Assembly: GCA_964628435.1 (NCBI GenBank)
Contig: CAZVON010000023.1
Location: forward strand, 1 to 16,433
DNA length: 16,433 nucleotides
From: CAZVON01 sp964628435
GTDB taxonomy: Bacteria > Patescibacteriota > Microgenomatia > Levybacterales > UBA12049
Direction: 5' to 3'
In this document: positions 1 to 5,395 of the stretch, piece after piece
Numbering within the stretch: position 1 is the stretch's first letter
Layout of the letters: every line of letters starts with the position of its first letter
Notes under the pieces: model-generated
What the model was told of the DNA's origin: nothing
The model's input: only the letters and a program-made list of their open reading frames with translations
Databases searched by the model: none
Made by a program: the position numbers and the translations under genes

Positions 1-2
1 AA

Positions 3-203
3 CTACAGCCACAGTTTGCTATTCTAAGAGCAAGGATTGAAAAAAGATTAACTCAGAAAGAACTGGCCCAAAAGATTGGCACCAAACAATCAGTTATCTC
101 AAGACTTGAATCCGGCAGAGCTAACCCCTCAATCGGTTTTCTCAAAAAATTAGCTCAAGCTTTAAACTCTCATTTAGAAATTAGGTTTACCAATCTTAAA
201 TAA
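3..203 (+). CDS. XRE-family helix-turn-helix protein, 3' part only
   Basis: An open frame enters from the left edge and stops at the TAA at 201-203, giving 66 visible residues. The frame reads as a classic XRE/Cro-C1 HTH: a basic stretch with LTQKELAQKIG (helix 2), then TKQSVISRLESG (recognition helix) and NPSIGFLKKLAQAL (following helices). It ends shortly after in LEIRF. Proteins of this size ending right after the HTH are usually small DNA-binding repressors, often HigA-type antitoxins paired with an upstream RelE/HigB toxin. The upstream partner would lie outside the window, so the antitoxin role is only inferred. The start codon is not visible. The fold is near certain; the biological role is not. 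Confidence 0.85.
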   Translation, partial: LQPQFAILRARIEKRLTQKELAQKIGTKQSVISRLESGRANPSIGFLKKLAQALNSHLEIRFTNLK

Positions 204-220
204 TTCTGTTATACTTTGCT

Positions 221-355
221 ATCCATCATTTAGGCAAAACGTATAGGCATATTCAGAGTTTAGGCCGTCAGTAAGGAATAATTCAAAGAATTCCCGCAGC
301 CCGCTTAGCCCGCCTAGCCGCGAGGCTGGCCAAAGCTTCAGCGAGGCGAGTCTGT
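221..355 (+). repeat. dispersed structured repeat, left copy (inverted relative to 15799-15924)
   Basis: This segment matches the reverse complement of 15799-15924 almost base for base, with scattered substitutions. It also has a 9-bp insertion, caused by a tandem near-duplication (CCCGCTTAG then CCCGCCTAG, about 299-316). The right third is GC-rich and strongly self-complementary. CTAGCC (314-319) pairs with GGCTGG (324-329) around a GCGA tetraloop, and CGCCT (311-315) can pair with AGGCG (344-348) around it. There are no coding signs and no flanking transposase. It could be a non-autonomous mobile element or a REP-like intergenic repeat. Confidence 0.9.
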
Positions 356-541
356 TAAAGTACTAGCGGGCTCACAGACACGGGCTTGAGGGGTATTCAG
401 TATACTAATTAGATTGATATAAGGGGCTAATTTAGCGGTTCCAGAAATTAAATCTTGGTATGTTGGAGCCTCCTCAAACAGTAGGCAAAAAATGCTGCCT
501 CTTTGGGCAGCAACTTCTCGTTGAGCGGACCATATCAGATT
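338..541 (-). pseudogene. startless minus-strand open frame, possible gene remnant
   Basis: Between in-frame stops, about 67 codons are open on the minus strand, ending at a TGA at 338-340 inside the repeat. The conceptual peptide includes WSAQREVAAQRG and FEEAPTYQDLISGTAK, followed by a leucine/isoleucine-rich part. It has ordinary protein composition, but there is no ATG, GTG or TTG start in a sensible place. I do not recognise a family. It overlaps the promoter and hairpin signals at 487-558, so either reading could be the accidental one. It may be the remains of a gene truncated by the repeat, or chance. Confidence 0.25.
487..511 (-). terminator. hairpin followed by a T run, minus strand
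   Basis: Read on the minus strand, GCTGCC (511-506) and GGCAGC (499-494) form a perfect 6-bp GC-rich stem with a 6-base loop, followed by ATTTTTT (493-487). This is the shape of an intrinsic terminator. It could end transcripts coming from the kinase-like fragment, or attenuate the promoter just upstream at 529-558. Confidence 0.5.
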
Positions 542-558
542 TTATGCCTAGATGTCAA
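529..558 (-). promoter_or_regulatory. strong minus-strand promoter-like sequence
   Basis: On the minus strand, a consensus -35 TTGACA (553-558) is followed after 18 bases by TATGGT (529-534), with the extended -10 dinucleotide TG two bases before it. The predicted transcription start is near 522. About 11 bases further on lies the hairpin-plus-T structure at 487-511, so any transcript would be roughly 35-40 nt unless it reads through. No intact gene follows downstream. Confidence 0.45.
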
Positions 559-665
559 AGGATAGTTGATGGGTCAATATAAATATTAATTTGCTTCGCA
601 ATTCGTTGATCTAAAGATCCTTATTTTGTAAGGCTTTTTGAAGAATCTCTTGAATAACTGGTTCT

Positions 666-908
666 TTAATTGCCATATATTTTTCTTTTGGCTGGTGCAA
701 CGTAATTATAGGTAAGTTTAAATGGAGGTAAAACCTCAAGATTCCATTTTTGACTGTATTTCTCTATTATTTGAGGAATCGAATTTAACCAGTTGCTGCC
801 TGCGTCTCCTCTTGCCGCAATAATCTTTTCAACAAAATCTTGATTCATCCTTAGATTATATCCGATTTCTCTTTTTTCTGATACGCATCTGTCAAATTTA
901 CTCTTCAC
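666..908 (-). pseudogene. N-terminal fragment of an aminoglycoside/hydroxyurea-kinase-like protein
   Basis: The minus-strand frame (80 codons from a GTG at 908; an internal ATG gives MNQDFVEKII...) contains GDAGSNWLNSIPQIIEKY, then KWNLEVLPPF and YNYVAPA. To my knowledge this order is typical of the N-terminus of the APH(6)/hydroxyurea-type antibiotic kinase family: GDAG-x-WL-x2-LP, then W-x-L-x4-P, then a YVAP strand before the ATP-binding lysine. Family members run to about 260-300 residues. Here the homology stops after YVAPA and a stop follows eight codons later, so the kinase core is missing and the product cannot be active. A short unrelated frame (MAIKEPVIQEIL...) starts at the break, suggesting a recombination junction. 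The family call comes from motif memory, not a search. Confidence 0.6.
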
Positions 909-935
909 TTCAAAAAATTTTCTTTATTAGCCAAT

Positions 936-1013
936 TCAAGCCATAAAACTAGAGAAAAACTCGTTTTTTCGAGAATTGTCCCTTTGCGACTGAAATTCTT
1001 GCCTAATTCTCAT
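936..1013 (-). CDS. possible 25-residue peptide of unknown function
   Basis: A short minus-strand frame starts at ATG 1013 (MRIRQEFQSQRDNSRKN...) and ends at TGA 936. It is polar and charged, with FFSSF near its end. It contains the small inverted repeat CTCG-A6-CGAG, so it may instead be part of a structured or decayed segment. I see no convincing ribosome-binding site. It could be the start of a gene lost next to the kinase fragment. Support is weak. Confidence 0.15.
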   Translation of the reverse strand: MRIRQEFQSQRDNSRKNEFFSSFMA

Positions 1014-1045
1014 GGAATTCTTATATGGTTTTTTGGATCCATACG

Positions 1046-1051
1046 TATGAT
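1046..1051 (+). promoter_or_regulatory. -10 box of the RAD52-like gene
   Basis: TATGAT ends eight bases before the ATG at 1060, which predicts a start of transcription about two bases ahead of the start codon. No good -35 is visible at the expected distance. The position fits the leaderless pattern seen elsewhere in the window. Confidence 0.4.
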
Positions 1052-1059
1052 TTTTTCTT

Positions 1060-1527
1060 ATGGGTGATTCTAAGGAAATAGCGAAAAGGAACCATACTAA
1101 TTTACCTCAGTTTCTCAACGAAGCACAGCGCGTATTTATTACACAAAAAACTCCAGATAAATACATTAGGCAGCGGCCTGGACCAGGTGGTATGATGCTC
1201 AAATACGTGGAAGTGGGATATGTCATTAATACATTAAACGAAGCATTTGGCTGGGATTGGGATTTCCGCATTTTAGATCAAGGTATTGGGAAACATCAGG
1301 TATGGGTTCGAGGTGAGCTTACTGTTCGACTCAAGGAACACGCTATTATAAAAGGGCAATATGGAGGGTCAGATATTAAGTTTAACCGTAATAAAGAGCC
1401 AATTAGTATTGCAGATGATTTAAAAGCAGCAGCATCAGATTGTCTTAAAAAAAGCGCGTCAATGCTTGGTGTCGCAGGAGATATATACTGGAATAGTCTT
1501 GATAATAATTCACCTCGTTTTTCTTAA
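1060..1527 (+). CDS. RAD52/Sak-type single-strand annealing protein
   Basis: This 155-residue protein resembles the short RAD52/RAD22 family (Rad52_Rad22), which includes phage Sak-type annealases. These coat single-stranded DNA and pair complementary strands in recombinational repair. Family-like features in order: RQRPGPGG near residue 38; LKYVEVGYVINTLNEAFGWDWDF (about 48-70) with its aromatic cluster; a strand-rich middle with VWVRGELTVRL and GQYGGSDI; then ADDLKAAASDCLKKSASMLGV (about 118-138), the helix that ends the annealing core. The length fits a stand-alone core without a RecA/Rad51-binding tail. The ATG at 1060 is the first sensible start; the nearby ATG at 1047 hits a stop within seven codons. 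No phage genes surround it, and the L,D-transpeptidase gene follows after 62 bases with its own promoter. The family call rests on motif recognition only. Confidence 0.8.
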   Translation: MGDSKEIAKRNHTNLPQFLNEAQRVFITQKTPDKYIRQRPGPGGMMLKYVEVGYVINTLNEAFGWDWDFRILDQGIGKHQVWVRGELTVRLKEHAIIKGQYGGSDIKFNRNKEPISIADDLKAAASDCLKKSASMLGVAGDIYWNSLDNNSPRFS

Positions 1528-1551
1528 TACCATTTTCTTAAAAATACCCAC

Positions 1552-1581
1552 TTTACATTTTTAAAAATATCTGTGTACACT
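1552..1581 (+). promoter_or_regulatory. promoter of the L,D-transpeptidase gene
   Basis: TTTACA (1552-1557) and TACACT (1576-1581) are separated by 18 bases. The expected transcription start is near 1588, at or next to the start codon at 1590. An AT-only inverted repeat (TTAAAAAT 1538-1545 with ATTTTTAA 1557-1564) overlaps the -35 end. It could be an operator or the weak end of the upstream transcript. Confidence 0.55.
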
Positions 1582-1589
1582 AATAATGA

Positions 1590-2348
1590 GTGAAAAAAAG
1601 CAATAAAAAAAAACATGCAACAAGAGCTAAACGCGGAGTAAATCCGATTGTTGTTTTTTTGAAAAAATATTTTATTGCGGTTTTTTTAGTTAGCATTGGT
1701 GTTTACATTGCATTTCCAGATCTTCGTAGTGTAGAACCTGTAGATGTTTGTGCAAATTCAATAAGTTGCATCAAAGACCTATCAGGAATTTTTAAACATG
1801 GACAAAATACCGGGGTTTTTATAGGAAAAAAAGTGACGGTGCCGTCTTATGTTGCAAAAAGTACCCTTGTTAATCCAGTGCTGGGTGCAAATACAGAGAA
1901 TAAGGTAATTTATATTGATCTTTCTAAACAGCATCTTTACACATTTGAAGGAAACACACTCGTTCATGATTTCCCCGTCTCAACTGGCAAGTGGGGTGCT
2001 ACTCCTACAGGTACTTTTTCAATCTGGGCAAAGCTTCGATACACTCGCATGACTGGCGGAAATCAAGCCATAGGTACCTATTATGATCTTCCAAATGTTC
2101 CATATACGATGTTTTTTTATAACGATACGACACCAAAAACACAGGGATTTGGTATTCATGGAGCATACTGGCATAATAACTTTGGACATCCAATGAGTCN
2201 NNNNNNNNNATGCATAAATATGAGAATAGAAGACTCAGAAAAAATATATTATTGGAGTCAACCAGCTGCCACCAATAGTATTTCGTACGCCACTGCTCAA
2301 AACACAGGAACAAAAATTGTAATTTATGGTGAGACTCCGAACGAATAA
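1590..2348 (+). CDS. membrane-anchored L,D-transpeptidase (YkuD domain), interrupted by a sequence gap
   Basis: This gene probably encodes an envelope enzyme that forms 3-3 peptidoglycan crosslinks or attaches proteins to peptidoglycan. Visible parts: a lysine-rich cytoplasmic start, one membrane segment (about residues 21-42, VVFLKKYFIAVFLVSIGVYIA), a linker, then a YkuD catalytic domain from about residue 104 (KVIYIDLSKQHLYTFEG, VSTGKWGATPTGTFSI). The active-site region reads FGIHGAYWHNNFGHPMS, then undetermined codons, then CINM, where the Cys is the nucleophile. The 10 Ns at 2200-2209 fall on the residues normally read as HG or RG in S-[HR]-G-C-[IV]-N. About 252 codons as given. The start is a GTG at 1590. 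An ATG at 1586 is in another frame and stops after six codons, so GTG is preferred, but the A-rich start could hide an indel. uvrA follows after 61 bases. Confidence 0.9.
   Translation: MKKSNKKKHATRAKRGVNPIVVFLKKYFIAVFLVSIGVYIAFPDLRSVEPVDVCANSISCIKDLSGIFKHGQNTGVFIGKKVTVPSYVAKSTLVNPVLGANTENKVIYIDLSKQHLYTFEGNTLVHDFPVSTGKWGATPTGTFSIWAKLRYTRMTGGNQAIGTYYDLPNVPYTMFFYNDTTPKTQGFGIHGAYWHNNFGHPMSXXXXCINMRIEDSEKIYYWSQPAATNSISYATAQNTGTKIVIYGETPNE
2200..2209. other. assembly gap (10 N)
   Basis: Ten undetermined bases lie inside the catalytic motif of the L,D-transpeptidase. As written they leave four unknown codons between Ser and Cys, where the family has two. A true length of four bases would restore S-H-G-C and keep the frame, so the run is probably a scaffolding placeholder rather than a measured length. 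Confidence 0.9.
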
Positions 2349-2381
2349 GTTCCTCCCCGTATAGAATCCGCATAAAAATTC

Positions 2382-2390
2382 TGATACAAT
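2382..2390 (+). promoter_or_regulatory. extended -10 promoter of uvrA
   Basis: TG-A-TACAAT (2382-2390) is an extended -10 element with only a poor -35 (TAGAAT around 2362-2367). The predicted transcript would start near 2397 and leave a leader of about 13 bases before the ATG at 2410. That leader has no Shine-Dalgarno sequence. I see no LexA/SOS-box palindrome here. Confidence 0.5.
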
Positions 2391-2409
2391 CTAAGATCTC
2401 CGTTTTTTT

Positions 2410-5334
2410 ATGACAGAAAAAATTATTATTAAAGGCGCACGAGAACACAATTTAAAAAATATTGACCTTGAGATTCCCAAAAACAAACTTATTGTTTTTA
2501 CTGGGTTGTCTGGAAGTGGAAAATCATCTCTTGCTTTTGATACTATTTACGCGGAGGGTCAAAGAAGGTATGTAGAAAGTCTTTCGTCGTATGCCCGTCA
2601 ATTTTTGGGCATCATGAAAAAGCCTGATGTGGATTTAATAGAAGGACTTTCGCCTGCTATTTCGATAGACCAAAAAGGCGCTTCACATAATCCTCGGTCA
2701 ACCGTTGGAACAGTAACTGAAATTTATGATTATCTTAGATTACTTTTTGCTCGAATTGGACATCCTCATTGTCCGAATTGTGGTCGAGAAATATCTCATT
2801 TGTCTAAAGAACAGATTACTCAATCCGTCTTTGATCTACTCGGTATTCATAATGTTTCAAATCAATCACTGAGAATTTTAATTCTCGCTCCAGTCGTAAA
2901 GAACCGGAAAGGTGAATACGTGGAGTTATTTGCTGACCTTAAGAAAAGAGGCTATAAAAAAGCACGCATCGATGGCAGAACGTATTCATTAGATGAAGAA
3001 TTGGTGTTGATTAAAACGAATAAACATACCATAGAAGTGATTGTCGATCAGGTGGTGCTGTCCAAAAAAACAGATCGAGCCAGAATTTCTCATGACGTTG
3101 AACAAGCATTAACCCTTGGAAACGGAGAACTAATAGTTTCGGTTATAAAGGATAAAGGCTTTGAGATTCCCAAAAATCCAAAAAAAATGGAAGATCAACT
3201 TTTCTCTGAAAAGTTTGCTTGTCCTTTCTGTAATATTTCTCTTCCAGAAATAGAACCAAGAATTTTTTCGTTTAATACACCTCATGGCGCATGTCAGAGT
3301 TGTAATGGGTTAGGAACAGTTCTTTCCGTTGATAAAGATTTAATTTTTAATGACAATTTATCGATAAACGAAGGAGGAATTATTCCATTTTCTAATATTG
3401 GCATGCAAGACACGTGGTTTTCTCGCACATTCAAAACGTTTTGTATAGAAAACAACATATCGCTTACCGAGCGTCTTGCGTCTGTATCTGTGGATAAAAA
3501 AGAGTTGTTACTTATTGGAACTGGACGTAAAGAGTACGAAATTGTGGGAGAAAATCGATGGGGAAGAAAAACAGTTATTTACGAACCGTTTGAAGGGATT
3601 TTGCACGAACTAAAAAAACGATACCAAGAAAGCGATTCCATGATTATAAAATCTCACGTCGAAAAGTTTATGCGATATGAAACGTGTGAGAGTTGCCATG
3701 GAGGACGGTTAAAAAAAGAAGCACTTTCTGTAACCATTGAGGGAAAATCGGTTGTTGATATTGCCAATTTTTCGATTCAAAACTCTTTGAGCTTTATTCA
3801 AAGTCTAAAAAATATGCTTTCTGATCGCGAGCGTGAAATTGGAAAGATTATTTTGCGGGAAATCCAGAGCAGACTCCAGTTTTTAGTTGACGTGGGACTT
3901 GAATATCTTACTCTGTCTCGAAGTGCGCAAACGCTTGCTGGAGGAGAAGCACAACGAATTCGACTTGCCTCACAAATAGGAAGTGGTCTTACAGGGGTTT
4001 TGTATGTCTTAGATGAGCCTTCCATTGGGCTTCATCAGAGAGATAACACAAAACTTATAGAAACACTCAAAAAATTAAGAGATCTTGGTAATACCGTATT
4101 GGTAGTAGAACATGATGAAGAGACGATGCTTGAATCTGATCATATTATAGATTTTGGTCCGCTTGCAGGAGAAATGGGGGGTACTATTATCGCCCAAGGG
4201 CAAGTGTCAGATATTCTAAAAAATCCTAATTCCCTAACCGGGAAATATTTATCCAAAGAGAAAAAGATTGATGTACTCAAACCAAACGCTTCAAGTCAAA
4301 TGCTTATGGAAAGAGAAACGGATAAAACTCCTCAAGATAAGTCAATAACAATAACAGGTGCTACAGAACATAATCTTAAAAATATTACTGTTTCCTTTCC
4401 ATTAAACAAATTCGTTGTGGTGACAGGTGTATCTGGAAGTGGAAAATCAACGTTGGTAAACGATATTTTATACCACGCTCTCATGAAGAAAAAAAATCCT
4501 TTTCACAGATCAAAACCCGGTAATTATCAAGCAATCGTTGGTGACGAATACGTAAAACACATTTTTTTAATCGATCAGTCACCCATTGGGAGAACTCCGA
4601 GAAGTAATCCAGCAACCTATACGGGGTGCTTTAACTATATACGAGACATATACGCCAATACGAAAGAAGCCCGGCTGCGGGGATACGGACCAGGTAGATT
4701 TTCTTTTAATGTAAAAGGTGGAAGATGCGAAGCGTGCGAAGGTGAAGGTCAGATAAGAATAGAAATGCAATTTTTGCCAGATGTATACATAACTTGTGAA
4801 GTCTGTAATGGTAAACAGTATAATCATGAAGCACTCGAAGTCCTCTTTAACGAAAAAAATATTGCCGAGGTTTTGTCAATGAGTGTGCTTGATGCATTGT
4901 CGTTTTTCTCATTTGTGCCACCGCTTGCCCATAGATTACAAATTCTCAATGACGTTGGACTTTCCTACATAAAACTAGGGCAGCCAGCTCCTACTCTTTC
5001 TGGCGGAGAAGCACAACGAGTTAAGCTTGCCTCTGAGCTTTCAAAACGCGGAAAAGACGCGATATACCTTTTGGATGAACCGACCACTGGTCTTCATTTC
5101 GCAGATTTAGAAAAATTATTATTTGTCCTTAGGAGGCTTGTTGATTTAGGGAATACTGTCATTGTGATAGAGCATAATCTTGATGTTATTAAAAATGCTG
5201 ATTTTGTAATAGATCTTGGTCCAGAAGGAGGGGAAAAGGGAGGGCACATTGTAGCATCTGGTAGTCCTTTGGATATCTCAAAAGTAGCTCACTCGTATAC
5301 TGGCCAGTATTTACGTAAAAAAATCTTTTCTTAG
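2410..5334 (+). CDS. uvrA: excinuclease ABC subunit A
   Basis: UvrA is the DNA-damage sensor of nucleotide excision repair. As a dimer it scans DNA and loads UvrB at lesions in the cytoplasm. At 974 residues it is full length (family about 940). ATPase I: Walker A GLSGSGKSS (32-40), CPNC (C121, C124), a zinc module C271/C274/C295/C298, signature LAGGEAQR from L509, and Walker B with D535-E536. ATPase II: Walker A GVSGSGKST (673-681), zinc finger C773/C776/C796/C799, signature LSGGEAQR from L863, and Walker B D889-E890. The first signature carries Ala510 where Ser is usual (LSGGE), which may affect ATPase I. The ATG at 2410 puts the first strand exactly where expected. The gene is followed by the transglutaminase gene and then uvrC; no uvrB is in the window. 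Long open frames on the opposite strand are shadows. Confidence 0.99.
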   Translation: MTEKIIIKGAREHNLKNIDLEIPKNKLIVFTGLSGSGKSSLAFDTIYAEGQRRYVESLSSYARQFLGIMKKPDVDLIEGLSPAISIDQKGASHNPRSTVGTVTEIYDYLRLLFARIGHPHCPNCGREISHLSKEQITQSVFDLLGIHNVSNQSLRILILAPVVKNRKGEYVELFADLKKRGYKKARIDGRTYSLDEELVLIKTNKHTIEVIVDQVVLSKKTDRARISHDVEQALTLGNGELIVSVIKDKGFEIPKNPKKMEDQLFSEKFACPFCNISLPEIEPRIFSFNTPHGACQSCNGLGTVLSVDKDLIFNDNLSINEGGIIPFSNIGMQDTWFSRTFKTFCIENNISLTERLASVSVDKKELLLIGTGRKEYEIVGENRWGRKTVIYEPFEGILHELKKRYQESDSMIIKSHVEKFMRYETCESCHGGRLKKEALSVTIEGKSVVDIANFSIQNSLSFIQSLKNMLSDREREIGKIILREIQSRLQFLVDVGLEYLTLSRSAQTLAGGEAQRIRLASQIGSGLTGVLYVLDEPSIGLHQRDNTKLIETLKKLRDLGNTVLVVEHDEETMLESDHIIDFGPLAGEMGGTIIAQGQVSDILKNPNSLTGKYLSKEKKIDVLKPNASSQMLMERETDKTPQDKSITITGATEHNLKNITVSFPLNKFVVVTGVSGSGKSTLVNDILYHALMKKKNPFHRSKPGNYQAIVGDEYVKHIFLIDQSPIGRTPRSNPATYTGCFNYIRDIYANTKEARLRGYGPGRFSFNVKGGRCEACEGEGQIRIEMQFLPDVYITCEVCNGKQYNHEALEVLFNEKNIAEVLSMSVLDALSFFSFVPPLAHRLQILNDVGLSYIKLGQPAPTLSGGEAQRVKLASELSKRGKDAIYLLDEPTTGLHFADLEKLLFVLRRLVDLGNTVIVIEHNLDVIKNADFVIDLGPEGGEKGGHIVASGSPLDISKVAHSYTGQYLRKKIFS

Positions 5335-5349
5335 TAAATTTTCTCCTCT

Positions 5350-5380
5350 TATAATTTTTAGTGTACAATTGTTCAGGAGG
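5350..5380 (+). promoter_or_regulatory. promoter and ribosome-binding site of the transglutaminase-like gene
   Basis: TACAAT (5364-5369) is the likely -10 box; a second TATAAT lies at 5350-5355. Transcription from the first would start near 5376, just where AGGAGG (5375-5380) sits. The ATG at 5396 is 15 bases after the AGGAGG, a longer spacing than usual. A TTG at 5369 overlaps the -10 box and so would not be in the transcript, which argues for ATG 5396 as the start. Confidence 0.5.
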
Positions 5381-5395
5381 CATATTCAACCTTTC

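Larger units (their letters stand above)
204..935. other. gene-poor, decayed intergenic stretch
   Basis: This stretch has no intact gene I can support. It holds the left copy of a dispersed repeat (221-355), a startless open frame on the minus strand (about 338-541), a minus-strand promoter-like and hairpin-plus-T signal (487-558), and a truncated aminoglycoside-kinase-like fragment (666-908). Short open frames start and stop in all frames, and base composition changes along it: GC-rich at 291-380, AT-rich elsewhere. This looks like a site where repeats and gene fragments have accumulated between the HTH gene and the RAD52-like gene. Confidence 0.6.

Noticed and set aside
299..348. Self-complementary GC-rich part of the repeat as a tRNA or riboswitch
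   Set aside because: The stems do not form a tRNA cloverleaf or a known aptamer, and the second copy lies in the opposite orientation without a downstream gene in a matching arrangement.
1586..1606. ATG 1586 as start of the L,D-transpeptidase
   Set aside because: It is in a different frame and stops after six codons; the protein frame opens at GTG 1590. An indel in the A-rich stretch remains possible.
2005..2448. 147-codon minus-strand open frame
   Set aside because: It is antisense to the L,D-transpeptidase and the uvrA start, spans the N gap, and has no family features.
5369..5395. TTG 5369 as start of the transglutaminase-like protein
   Set aside because: It overlaps the -10 box and lies ahead of the AGGAGG; ATG 5396 gives a clean signal peptide.
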